DNA of 47,449 nt, from the IMG/VR virus record IMGVR_UViG_3300049456_000119, positions 1 through 47,449 of that record; one strand, 5' to 3'. This DNA comes from a virus. This document shows, one piece after another, positions 29,915 to 37,844 of the stretch. A model generated the notes under the pieces. It was given only the letters and a program-made list of their open reading frames with translations, was not told where the DNA came from and made no database searches. A program made the position numbers and the translations under genes. Within the stretch, counting starts at the first letter, position 1, and each line of letters opens with the position of its first letter.

Positions 29915-31831
29915 GTGGCGGAACCCCAAGAAAAAGCAATTCCGATTTTACCGCAGCGCATAATGGACGTCGGGGGCCCGCAAGGCGCTACGTCGCTGGG
30001 CCCCGCGGGCCCGGAGCTCCCCGCCCGCGCGCACTACATGTCCGGCGTTCGCGCCGACAGTCTTTTCGACGGCTTAATTGGCGGGTGCGGCGGCAACATG
30101 ACCGGCGGCGGATGGTCCAACCCCGTGACGGGGATGGGAACGTTCGGCCGCGACAAGGTGATGCAGGGGAGCTATGCCGAGTCCTACCGCATCGACGACT
30201 CGCAACTCGCCGCGTTGTACAACGGCAACGACATCGCGCAACGCATCATCAACACCAAGCCGCGCGAGATGTTCCGGCGCGGGTGGTTGCTTGTGGTGCC
30301 GCAAGCGGACGACGAGACGGGCGACCCGACATCGGGTTCCGCCAACGGTTCCGGACCCGGTACCGAAAGCGGCCCGGCCGCGCCGGGGTCTCCGCTCGTC
30401 GGCCCCCTTGGCGACCCGCCCGACGGCGTGAAACCGCCCGTCGCCCCCGCGGGCGAGAAGGCGAATATCTCGGATCCGATGGGGACGACGCTCGCGGTAA
30501 CGCCGCCGAGCAACGTGCAACCGAAGGTGCCGTCCGCGGTCAAGCCGCCGCAGAACACGCCCGTGCAAGGCAAGAAGTCGAAGGGCTCCGCCCCGACCGA
30601 CCAACCCGCGGGCGCGGCACTTGCGAAGAACATTGAAGCCTACGCGACGCGGCTCGGGCACAAGGAGCGCTTTCTCGAGGGGGCCATCTTCGGGCGCGCG
30701 TACGGCGGAGGGTTCGTCATCATGGGGATCGACGACGGCCTCGACGTGGCCGCGCCGGTCGACGAAGCAAACATCCGGTCGATCGCTTACCTCACGTGGA
30801 TCGACCGCCGGTTCATCTTCGCGTCGACATGGTACGCGGAGATTGGCCCCAAGTACGGGCAGGTCGAGACGTGGGAAATCATCAACCCCTTCGGCGGCCA
30901 GAGCAACACACGCATCCACGAGTCGCGCGTGATCCGCTTCGACGGCGCGCCGGTCGACTTCCTCATGCGGCGGCGACTGCTCGGGTGGACGCTTTCGGTC
31001 TTACAGGCCCCGTACGACACGATGCGGCAGTTCGATCAGTCGTTCCAGTCGATCGCGAACCTCATGGCCGACATGAGCCAAGCGGTGATGACGATCAACG
31101 GCTTGATGCAAATGATCTCCAACGATCAGGCGACGCTCAAGACGCGCATGCAAATGGTCGACATGTCCCGCAGCTCGGGGCGTATGGTCTACCTCGACGC
31201 GGAAAATGAGAAGTTCGAGCGCGTCGCTACGCCACTGACCGGGGTCGCGGACACGCTCGAGATGCAAATGCTCCGGCTCGCGAGCGCGGCCGAGGTGCCT
31301 GTCGCCATCCTCTTCGGGCGCGAGCCGTCGGGCCTGAACGCCACGGGGGACGCCGACTTCCGGCGCTTCTACGATACGATCGCGGGCGAGCAGCGCACGA
31401 TTCTGGAGCCGAAGCTTCTTCGGTTGTACACGTTGATCTGTCTCGCGAAGGACTCGCCAACGGGCGGCGTGATGCCCGCGCGCGGCCTCGAGTTCGTCTG
31501 GCACAAGCTCTACGAACCGAGCGAGCTCGAACAGTCGACCATCCGCTTCAACATGGCGCAGGCGGACGACCTGTACATCAACAACGGTACATTGCTACCA
31601 TCCGAAGTGGCACTATCGCGCTTCCGCAACGGCGACCTGCACCTCGACACCGAGATTCAGACCAACCTACGTACGGCGGCGTTGACTTCGGTACAGCTTG
31701 CCCCCGAAGGCTCGGCAAAGGCCGATGCCGAAGCGCAGCAAGCCAAGGACCTGATCAAAGCGAAGGGTGATGCGTCGCCAGGCGCGGCGTCGGGCAAGCC
31801 GGGCGCGAAGCCTCCGGCGAAAGCGGCGTAA
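29915..31831 (+). CDS. Portal protein (DUF1073-type)
   Basis: 638 residues from GTG 29915. Contains LAALYNGNDIAQRIINTKPR, a disordered Pro/Gly/Lys-rich insert (about 130-235), then GRAYGGGFVIMGIDDGLDVA, IHESRVIRFDGAPVDFLMRR and VAILFGREPSGLNATGDADF, all typical of DUF1073 phage portals. Dodecameric DNA gateway at one capsid vertex. DUF1073 portals are sometimes auto-named after Acb1 anti-CBASS proteins; the whole length and position here mean portal. The long insert is unusual. Confidence 0.85.
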   Translation: MAEPQEKAIPILPQRIMDVGGPQGATSLGPAGPELPARAHYMSGVRADSLFDGLIGGCGGNMTGGGWSNPVTGMGTFGRDKVMQGSYAESYRIDDSQLAALYNGNDIAQRIINTKPREMFRRGWLLVVPQADDETGDPTSGSANGSGPGTESGPAAPGSPLVGPLGDPPDGVKPPVAPAGEKANISDPMGTTLAVTPPSNVQPKVPSAVKPPQNTPVQGKKSKGSAPTDQPAGAALAKNIEAYATRLGHKERFLEGAIFGRAYGGGFVIMGIDDGLDVAAPVDEANIRSIAYLTWIDRRFIFASTWYAEIGPKYGQVETWEIINPFGGQSNTRIHESRVIRFDGAPVDFLMRRRLLGWTLSVLQAPYDTMRQFDQSFQSIANLMADMSQAVMTINGLMQMISNDQATLKTRMQMVDMSRSSGRMVYLDAENEKFERVATPLTGVADTLEMQMLRLASAAEVPVAILFGREPSGLNATGDADFRRFYDTIAGEQRTILEPKLLRLYTLICLAKDSPTGGVMPARGLEFVWHKLYEPSELEQSTIRFNMAQADDLYINNGTLLPSEVALSRFRNGDLHLDTEIQTNLRTAALTSVQLAPEGSAKADAEAQQAKDLIKAKGDASPGAASGKPGAKPPAKAA

Positions 31832-31845
31832 CACTAGCGCCCGAG

Positions 31846-32358
31846 TCACTTGTTCACCCGGTACCATGCGCGCACGTCGCGCGGCGTAGGACCGAGGGGC
31901 GCGGACAAGTCGATCTTCCAGTACATGAGCGCCCCGGGGTGCTTGTAATCGTCGTCCAGACCCATCGCGTGCCCTAGCTCGTGCGCCGCGACCTCCGTGA
32001 GTTCGTCCCCGACCATCACGTCGACGGCTAGGCCGATGAACAGGTGGCCGTCCGGTTGAGGGTTATATAGGCCGACCACGTTATGGTGCTTGCCAGTTCG
32101 GCGCTCGAACTCCGCACTCAGGTCCGCTTCGGTCCCCGGGAGGATGCGGATTAGCTTGTTCTCTCCGCGATGTACGACAAAAAAGAACGCAAGGCCGGGG
32201 ATGGCGTCCTCCCACAAATGCGCGCCGCGCTCGACCTGGCGACGCTGCGCCGGAGTAAAGTCTGCACTAATTTCTACATCGTAGACCCGATGAAGGTCGG
32301 GACCGGCGTTCCAGGCCGACCACCCGAACATCGCGGCGTAAATTAGCTGCCGGAGCAC
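31846..32358 (-). CDS. Metzincin-like zinc protease
   Basis: 170 residues from GTG 32358. Residues 126-136 HELGHAMGLDD give His126-Glu127-x-x-His130 and Asp136 as third ligand, as in snapalysin-type enzymes, and ALMY (Met145) gives the Met-turn. The N-terminus LRQLIYAAMFGWSAWNAG is a short hydrophobic stretch, possibly a signal or anchor. Likely degrades host envelope or extracellular protein, or processes virion proteins. Converges with the portal gene. Confidence 0.8.
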   Translation of the reverse strand: MLRQLIYAAMFGWSAWNAGPDLHRVYDVEISADFTPAQRRQVERGAHLWEDAIPGLAFFFVVHRGENKLIRILPGTEADLSAEFERRTGKHHNVVGLYNPQPDGHLFIGLAVDVMVGDELTEVAAHELGHAMGLDDDYKHPGALMYWKIDLSAPLGPTPRDVRAWYRVNK

Positions 32359-32510
32359 GGGACCGGGCGCTGCGTTGGGAGAGTGCCTTCTTCGTCAATC
32401 GACGGGGGCAGCGGGTCGGGCAAGTCGTGCGCCGCGATAACGAGCCGAATTGCTCCCTCGACGTTCATCGTCTCCACCATGGCGTAAAGGGCGGCGGGCG
32501 AAATTACCAT
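32343..32510 (-). CDS. Small protein upstream of the metzincin
   Basis: 55 residues from ATG 32510. MVISPAALYAMVETMNVEGA then LVIAAHDLPDPLPPSIDEEG. The last 16 bases overlap the protease start. A CTAAACT element lies 31 bases before its start. Function unknown; could act as inhibitor or leader of the protease, which is inference. Confidence 0.55.
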   Translation of the reverse strand: MVISPAALYAMVETMNVEGAIRLVIAAHDLPDPLPPSIDEEGTLPTQRPVPCSGS

Positions 32511-32540
32511 TCTTATTTATTAGTGTGAGTCCGGTAATTA

Positions 32541-32547
32541 AGTTTAG
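32541..32547 (-). promoter_or_regulatory. CTAAACT element before the metzincin pair
   Basis: Reads GGCACTAAACTTAATTACCG on the minus strand, in a 123-bp intergenic gap. Confidence 0.5.
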
Positions 32548-32633
32548 TGCCGCGGGTTTACTGGCGAGCGCGTCTGACGCACTGCTCATACGAGCCTGCT
32601 TGACGCGGCGAGATAAAAGGCTATTACACGCCC

Positions 32634-33068
32634 ATGACCAAAAGCAGCCCGCCCCCGCGACAGAAAGAGCCTCTTCCCGCCGAGTGTCGAATCTGCCGGT
32701 ACCAATTCAATACCGGCATCCTCGGCTGGGATAAGCACATCGGCGCCATCGACAAGCACCCGAACTGGCACCCCGAGCTCACGACCCCGGCCGAACGTCA
32801 AGCGCAGTACGCGGCCGAGTTCCCGGACTTTTTCAAGGATGCGCTTACGGCCGACCGTCGAAAGCCGCCGGCCGATCGGCTCCCGACACCGCCGCACGGC
32901 ACGCGGAGGCTGGTCGGGGTGTACAGTAGTCACGACCCGCCTACAGGTCGCCGGAGCGTGCTCGCATCACCAGAGAGCGGAATGCCGCCGCCGCCGGTTG
33001 CGGAGACGCGGTGCCCTACTTGCGGCGGCCCCGTGGCGGTGCATTACCTGTCGTCGGCGAAGGGTTAG
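32634..33068 (+). CDS. Zinc-finger-like protein
   Basis: 144 residues from ATG 32634. N-terminal AECRICRYQFNTGILGWDKH and HIGAIDKHPNWHP form a plausible C2H2-type or HNH-like metal site; a second CPTCGG lies near the C-terminus. It is a lone plus-strand gene inside a minus-strand region; TTGACG at about 32600 and TATTAC may be its promoter. Ends by four-base overlap with the converging gene. Confidence 0.6.
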   Translation: MTKSSPPPRQKEPLPAECRICRYQFNTGILGWDKHIGAIDKHPNWHPELTTPAERQAQYAAEFPDFFKDALTADRRKPPADRLPTPPHGTRRLVGVYSSHDPPTGRRSVLASPESGMPPPPVAETRCPTCGGPVAVHYLSSAKG

Positions 33069-33181
33069 GGCGACGCCCAAGCCCACACCACGACGCGCCA
33101 GAGGCAACCCAAAGCGGCCAAATAGCCGACGCCTACGAGACTCATGAGCGCGAGCGCTACCAAGGGGGAAGGCGGCTTCAC
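33065..33181 (-). CDS. 38-residue membrane protein
   Basis: GTG 33181 overlaps the TGA of the lipoprotein metzincin. MKPPSPLVALALMSLVGVGY then LAALGCLWRVVVWAWASP, one or two hydrophobic spans. Function unknown. Confidence 0.55.
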   Translation of the reverse strand: MKPPSPLVALALMSLVGVGYLAALGCLWRVVVWAWASP

Positions 33182-33672
33182 GGTGCCCCCGCTTCCACGG
33201 CCCGCACGGCGCGCCATTGCGCAATGTCCGTCGGCGTCACGGTGAGCGAGCCGAGGTCCGAGTAGGGATACATGAGCGTGCCCGGGCCGGTATGCAGTAG
33301 TCCCATCGCGTGCCCCATCTCGTGCGCGATGAGGCGCTGCGCCATCGCGGGGGTTTGCTTCACGAGCGCCGGCTCTACGAGCCACATTTCCGTAAAAACC
33401 GTGTAGCCGGTCATCACCCCGGGCTCGAGAGGGTTCGGGGGAATGCTGTCGACGGGGTGCATGCAAATCATCCCGAGCCGCCGCTGCTCCGGGCAAGGGC
33501 CGTCGGCGAAGGTGATCTTGACCGGCACATTGGCCATCCAATCGGCGGCGGCTGCGCGGGCCGCTGCGAGCGTTGTGACCGAGAAGCCGGGGTCCGGCCG
33601 CGCGACGTAGTCGGCGCCGAAGCAGCCGATCAGGAGCGCGAGCGCGGCGAGGGCGAGAAGGGGGCGGATCAT
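33178..33672 (-). CDS. Lipoprotein metzincin protease
   Basis: 164 residues from ATG 33672. Residues 1-17 MIRPLLALAALALLIGC are a lipoprotein signal with lipobox LIGC (Cys17). Residues 117-127 HEMGHAMGLLH are the full HExxHxxGxxH metzincin motif and TLMY (Met134) is the Met-turn. The protein should be a lipid-anchored zinc endopeptidase facing the periplasm or outside. It shares the motif HE-GHAMGL with the protease at 31846-32358 but is otherwise different. Such a gene is unusual in a phage. Confidence 0.85.
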   Translation of the reverse strand: MIRPLLALAALALLIGCFGADYVARPDPGFSVTTLAAARAAAADWMANVPVKITFADGPCPEQRRLGMICMHPVDSIPPNPLEPGVMTGYTVFTEMWLVEPALVKQTPAMAQRLIAHEMGHAMGLLHTGPGTLMYPYSDLGSLTVTPTDIAQWRAVRAVEAGAP

Positions 33673-33875
33673 CGTCGACCGCCCGGTTGCGCGTCGACCA
33701 GTTCTTGCACACGCGCCGCAAGGCGCGCGCATCGCGCCGATAGTAGGTCGCGAGAAGCGGTAAGTTCCGCGAGCGACGCCGACAGAATGTCCCCGCGCGC
33801 GTCAGCAGCGGCAAGCTTCAAGGTCAGCTCGGCCACGCGGCCTTGCAATACGTCCAATGCCCACGGGGTACTCAT
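33669..33875 (-). CDS. Small coiled-coil protein
   Basis: 68 residues from ATG 33875 (ATGA overlap at both ends). LDVLQGRVAELTLKLAAADA and LLSARCARLAARVQELVDAQ form a long amphipathic helix. No membrane segment, so a spanin is unlikely. Confidence 0.6.
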   Translation of the reverse strand: MSTPWALDVLQGRVAELTLKLAAADARGDILSASLAELTASRDLLSARCARLAARVQELVDAQPGGRR

Positions 33876-34306
33876 GCCGCCACCTTCTTTGCGCTCGCGC
33901 GCGTCAATACGATTCCTAGAGATTCCGCAATCTGAATCCAGCGCGTCGGGGGGCGCCCGGGCCCGACCTTCGTACACCACGCGGGGCGCTCGCCCGCGAG
34001 CAGACGTTGACGAATGTCTTCGCTCTCAACCTTGATCGCGTGCGCGCGTTGGTACTGCTTGCGCTCGACGGTGCGCGGGGTCTTGCCGCCGAAGATGCCG
34101 GGCTTGTGATAGTTACGCATCCCGTTCACGTGCGAGGCGTTGCCGCTCTGTATGTACGTGAGCACGACATCCGGGGTTTTTCCGATGCCGCTTCCACGGC
34201 CGGTCTGATCTCCAATCAAAGACTGCAAGCGAATGTCCTCCGCGAACGTCTCTTGAAACTCGCCGAAAAGCTCTTCGATTTCTTCGCTCAAATTAGTGAA
34301 CGCCAT
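33872..34306 (-). CDS. Hypothetical protein after terminase
   Basis: 144 residues (MAFTNLSEEIEELFGEFQET). Contains RPAWCTKVGPGRPPTRWIQI and SLGIVLTRASAKKV, mixed basic. No family recognised. Six bases separate it from the terminase stop, so it belongs to the same operon. Confidence 0.6.
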   Translation of the reverse strand: MAFTNLSEEIEELFGEFQETFAEDIRLQSLIGDQTGRGSGIGKTPDVVLTYIQSGNASHVNGMRNYHKPGIFGGKTPRTVERKQYQRAHAIKVESEDIRQRLLAGERPAWCTKVGPGRPPTRWIQIAESLGIVLTRASAKKVAA

Positions 34307-34312
34307 TTTGCC

Positions 34313-35827
34313 TCAGGTAATGCCAAGGCCCGGCGTCGCGCGCACGGTCTCCATGGCTGCTTTTAGGTAGGACATGAACTGCAAAAGGTAGAGAAGCGCC
34401 TGCGTCGTCGCATCGACTTGGTCGTCGTGCTTGGCGCGCGGGAAAGATAGAAGCTCGGGCAAATACAACGATGCGACCCACTCGTACCCGGGCATGGCCG
34501 GGTCGGGTAAATAGACGTTCCCCGCCTCGAAAAGACCTGAAGTCGCTGACGCGCGAGAAAACTTTCCCCCCTGCGGATCGACAGCCACGAGGCCCGGCAC
34601 TTCCAAGGTCAGCGTGGCCACCACGCCGGTCCCGTTCGCCTTATCCTCAATTAGCTTCACAATAGCTTGTTTCCAGCGGAGTGCAAGCTCACGGACTTTT
34701 TTTACCGTCATCGGGAAGTCGAAGTGCCCGTGAAGTTGGTCGAGCAAGAAGAACCAAGCACCGACACGCGCCCACGCTTGGCCCGCGACGAAGTCGCTCG
34801 TTGCCTCGTCCTTGAAGGCACAATCCCACGAGTTCACGATCTGATCGAACGCAACCGGGCGCGCGATGATCTCGCTCGGTTCCCACCCGGGCATGATGAC
34901 GTGCCGGCCTTCGCGGACGGTCGACCAGAACCTGAGGGTCTCGCGCTTGAAGACCGCGCCGCCCTCGGGGACGGGGGACTGGTCGTACTGCGCCGAGTAC
35001 GCCATGCCGCCAAGGTCGAGCTTCATCTTGTCGAGCCACGCCTGCGGGAGTCGGTTCGGCTCGAAGAGCTCCCCGACCTTCGTGCGCGGGTCGCTGCCCC
35101 AAGTCGTCACCGTGCGGCGCGCAGGGTCGAAGTTCGCCGGCAGGCAAAGGTGAACGGCGCCGTTGTCGAGAAGAAGCTGAGAGGGGTCGTCGCAATGCAA
35201 CCGCTGCATGATGAGGATGCGGGAGCGCACTTGGTCGGCGCCGAGTCGCCAGCGCGAGCCAAGCGTCGTTCCGATCCACGCGCGCGCCGTCTCGAGACCG
35301 ATCTTCGAAAGGTCGGCCGGCTTGATTGGGTCGTCGATGATTTGGTAGTTCGCGTGCCACCCGGTGACCGCGCCGCCCGGGGTAGTCCCGAGGCGCCAGC
35401 CCCCGCGGTTGTTTTCGATGAGCTCGACCGCCGGCTTCGTGGGGATCTTGAAGTCCTCGCCCCAGCGGGCCAGCCACCACTTCGATTGCAAGACCTCGCG
35501 GAACGCGCGCGCGTCGCGGTGAATGATGTCGTCGCCGTACGCCCCCGTGATGATACTTCGCTCGGGGGACTTCGCCCAAATCCACAACGGGAAGAGCACG
35601 CACGTGAGTGATGACTTGCTACCGGCCGGCGGAATGTTCACGACGAGCTCGCGAATTTCGCCCGTGTAGCAAGCCTGGTAATGCGATGCAATCAAAGGTA
35701 TGTGCCAATTCCATTGCAAAGGAAAAGCGGCATACGCTTGAGGCCAAACCATCCGTATGAAATCGATGAAATTACCGCTTCGAACCGTCTCCCTATCGCA
35801 CGCAATTAGATTCTCACGCAGCGACAT
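34313..35827 (-). CDS. terL: Terminase large subunit
   Basis: 504 residues from ATG 35827. N-terminal ATPase with Walker A variant PPAGSKSS (66-73) and Walker B QIIDDP (162-167); C-terminal RNase H-fold nuclease with Asp335 (NSWDCAFKD), Glu394/Asp395 (LIEDKANG) and KHDDQVDA (467-474). It cuts concatemers and pumps DNA through the portal. The portal is 4 kb away, on the other strand, an unusual split of the packaging genes. Confidence 0.9.
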   Translation of the reverse strand: MSLRENLIACDRETVRSGNFIDFIRMVWPQAYAAFPLQWNWHIPLIASHYQACYTGEIRELVVNIPPAGSKSSLTCVLFPLWIWAKSPERSIITGAYGDDIIHRDARAFREVLQSKWWLARWGEDFKIPTKPAVELIENNRGGWRLGTTPGGAVTGWHANYQIIDDPIKPADLSKIGLETARAWIGTTLGSRWRLGADQVRSRILIMQRLHCDDPSQLLLDNGAVHLCLPANFDPARRTVTTWGSDPRTKVGELFEPNRLPQAWLDKMKLDLGGMAYSAQYDQSPVPEGGAVFKRETLRFWSTVREGRHVIMPGWEPSEIIARPVAFDQIVNSWDCAFKDEATSDFVAGQAWARVGAWFFLLDQLHGHFDFPMTVKKVRELALRWKQAIVKLIEDKANGTGVVATLTLEVPGLVAVDPQGGKFSRASATSGLFEAGNVYLPDPAMPGYEWVASLYLPELLSFPRAKHDDQVDATTQALLYLLQFMSYLKAAMETVRATPGLGIT

Positions 35828-35906
35828 GGTGCGCCTGTAGATAAGCGGTTGCGTCGCGAACGAAGCTCGGGCGCTCCAAGGGCGTGTAACCGTTTTTGAA
35901 ACTCAT
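35814..35906 (-). CDS. 30-residue leader overlapping terL
   Basis: MSFKNGYTPLERPSFVRDAT then AYLQAHHVAA, from ATG 35906 (ATGA overlap with upstream gene) to TGA 35814, 14 bases past the terL start. Likely couples translation of terL; may have no other function. Confidence 0.5.
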   Translation of the reverse strand: MSFKNGYTPLERPSFVRDATAYLQAHHVAA

Positions 35907-36109
35907 GCGCGCCTCGGCGCCGGGGGCAACGGATCGAGCACCAACGGTGCGGTTGTCCGGAAAACTTCGTGAATCTGATAGACCACGAACACGCGCGAGT
36001 CGTACGACATCGACATCTCTTTCGCGCGCGTCACGGCTTGCTGGCGGGTAACCGAAGTCACGAGTCCGCCTTCGCTCATTACGATGTACTCGAGGTCGGG
36101 AGCGATCAT
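35903..36109 (-). CDS. Small hypothetical protein
   Basis: 68 residues (MIAPDLEYIVMSEGGLVTSV). Alpha/beta pattern with RVFVVYQIHEVFRTTAPLVL, similar in type to other small phage proteins. ATGA overlaps on both sides. Confidence 0.6.
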   Translation of the reverse strand: MIAPDLEYIVMSEGGLVTSVTRQQAVTRAKEMSMSYDSRVFVVYQIHEVFRTTAPLVLDPLPPAPRRA

Positions 36110-36798
36110 CGCACCGCCCTCCGTCGCGCGACGTAGTCCGTCGCCTCTTTGGTCAGATCGTCGCGCTTCCCCGTCCAGAACTCTCCGCGGTCTTTCGCCG
36201 CGAGCTTCCGCACGAACGTGCGAAGCGCGAGCATGTCGCGCTTGCGGTCGATTGCATCCTCGGGCGCATCCGGCACGGTCGCGATGGCGGCCGGCAGGCA
36301 GGAGGATATCCGCTTCGTGCGGTCGAACGGTTGCGTGCGGGGGTCGATCGCCATGAAGGTGGCCTGAGCCGCCTGCGCGCGCTTCATTGCGCTCGGGGCG
36401 ATGCCGACCTCGACGGGCTCCGCCTCGCGCCCGTGCTGCGCGTAGAAGGCCGCCATCGCGTCTTGCTGCGCGCGGGGTAAGTCAGCATCCTTCGGTCGCG
36501 AGATGGGCGTGGCGTGGCGGAGAACGAGCTGCATTTCGTGCCGCATCTTGAAGAACGCGAGCGTCGAGAAAGCCCCGCGCTCGGGGTCCCACTCGGCGAT
36601 GGCGGCCAAGAGGCCGAGGCGCGCGGCCTGGAAGATGTCGTCGCGGAGGTTGTCGATCGCGTACTGCGTCCGACCGAGGAAAGCGCTCGCGAAGCGCTGC
36701 ACGAGCGGCTCGTTCTCGGCCGCCATCTTAGCCATGAGGCGCGACTTTTTCACGCGGCTCGTGGCCGTCTTCCAGGCGTCGAAATCGATTCGGTTCAT
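36106..36798 (-). CDS. Sigma-70 region 2-like protein
   Basis: 230 residues. Residues 51-95 (LRDDIFQAARLGLLAAIAEW, DPERGAFSTLAFFKMRHEMQ) match sigma region 2.1-2.4: D-D-x-x-Q-x-x-x-x-G-L, the D-P-E-R-G turn and F-S-T-x-A. Region 4 is not clear; the C-terminal LRTFVRKLAAKDRGEFWTGK may be a degenerate form. Likely a phage sigma factor redirecting host RNA polymerase to phage promoters, perhaps to CTAAACT or CTAATTAGTAAG sites. It could instead be a phage-borne transcription-modulating fragment. Confidence 0.7.
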   Translation of the reverse strand: MNRIDFDAWKTATSRVKKSRLMAKMAAENEPLVQRFASAFLGRTQYAIDNLRDDIFQAARLGLLAAIAEWDPERGAFSTLAFFKMRHEMQLVLRHATPISRPKDADLPRAQQDAMAAFYAQHGREAEPVEVGIAPSAMKRAQAAQATFMAIDPRTQPFDRTKRISSCLPAAIATVPDAPEDAIDRKRDMLALRTFVRKLAAKDRGEFWTGKRDDLTKEATDYVARRRAVR

Positions 36799-37583
36799 GC
36801 TGCCCTCTTGAGTCGGTCCGAGAGCAAGGACTCCCCCTTGTGAATTGCTACATTGATGTGCTGGAAACGCCCGCTACGTGCGACGAACTGCACTCCGTAT
36901 CCGTGATTCCATGACGTCGGCGCGGTATGCGCGTATAGGGGCTGCAACTTCGCGAGCGTTCCCGGGCACGCGGCGATGAATCCCGTCGAGGCCACCGTGC
37001 GCTCGTTCACCGATTGCACGCGGTGGACATGACCGAAGATGACCGAGGCGCCGAACCGCGCCAAGTGCGTGGCCGCGCAGTGCTTCGAATGCGAGATGCC
37101 GTGGACGAAGTAGCACTGCCCGAGCTTGATCGTGCCGGGGATGCTCAGCCCCATGTACATCGTCGAACGCTTGTAATAGGTAATGCCGCGACTCGCGAGC
37201 TTCAACACGGCCTCGGGGCCGTAGACGTCGAGCATCCCGATCGCGTCCTTCTGATTGAGGAAGTTGCGAGAGGCCCATCTCTCGACGTGGGCCTCATGAT
37301 TTCCTTCAATGTAGTGGATGCGAGCGCGAGGGGCGCGGCGTTGGATCATGTCGAGGAAGAGGTTCGTCGCTTTACAATCGTCGGCGTACGACTCCGTGTA
37401 CTCGTGCGTGTAATTCCGTTGGTGCGAGTTGAACGTTCCGCCACAATCTAGATGGTCCCCGAGCATCACGATCTCTTTCGGGTCGAGCGCCTTCAGGTCG
37501 CCAAGGAAGGCGTCCCGGGCGGCGATGTCGATATGCTCTCCGTGGGAATCGGGGACGATGACTCTTGCGAACTCGGAACTCAT
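36795..37583 (-). CDS. Calcineurin-like metallophosphoesterase
   Basis: 262 residues from ATG 37583. Metal motifs in order: PDSHGE (Asp12, His14), GDHLDCGG (about 42-49), GNHEAH (about 108), the His in FVHGISHS and GHVHRV (about 188). Two-metal phosphoesterase. Position among nucleotide-handling genes suggests a nuclease or nucleotide phosphatase. A longer upstream frame is not supported. Confidence 0.85.
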   Translation of the reverse strand: MSSEFARVIVPDSHGEHIDIAARDAFLGDLKALDPKEIVMLGDHLDCGGTFNSHQRNYTHEYTESYADDCKATNLFLDMIQRRAPRARIHYIEGNHEAHVERWASRNFLNQKDAIGMLDVYGPEAVLKLASRGITYYKRSTMYMGLSIPGTIKLGQCYFVHGISHSKHCAATHLARFGASVIFGHVHRVQSVNERTVASTGFIAACPGTLAKLQPLYAHTAPTSWNHGYGVQFVARSGRFQHINVAIHKGESLLSDRLKRAA

Positions 37584-37629
37584 AGGTCTTCTCCGGCCGC
37601 TTCCGCGGCTTTGGGCATCAAGCAAAGTT

Positions 37630-37707
37630 TCAAAGCCTCAGAGCGTCCTTTACGGCTTTCGTAACGTCGGCGAACGAGTCCGCGCAGAGATGGGCGCGCG
37701 CGGTCAC
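37630..37707 (-). CDS. 25-residue peptide gene
   Basis: MTARAHLCADSFADVTKAVK then DALRL, from GTG 37707 overlapping the previous TGA. Coding status rests only on the overlap pattern. A 12-codon frame (MPKAAEAAGEDL) follows before the phosphoesterase start. Confidence 0.35.
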   Translation of the reverse strand: MTARAHLCADSFADVTKAVKDALRL

Positions 37708-37844
37708 TCGCCCCGCCCGTCTTTGCGAAACTGCGCAATGAACTTCTGAAGCTTACGCTCGAACGCGGCGACGCGAATCGCCTGAATGAAGTACGCGAGA
37801 AGCAACCCGAGCTGCCCGAGGGCGAGGCCGGTTTGCGGGGTCAT
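37704..37844 (-). CDS. 46-residue membrane-anchored helix protein
   Basis: From ATG 37844 (ATGA overlap). TGLALGQLGLLLAYFIQAIR is a likely membrane helix followed by a basic amphipathic helix (AAFERKLQKFIAQFRKDGRG). Arrangement resembles single-span small holin-like or toxin-like peptides; function unknown. Confidence 0.5.
   Translation of the reverse strand: MTPQTGLALGQLGLLLAYFIQAIRVAAFERKLQKFIAQFRKDGRGE

Noticed and set aside
29915-31831. Anti-CBASS Acb1 enzyme
   Set aside because: The whole protein and its position are those of a portal; the DUF1073 name link does not by itself imply nuclease function here.
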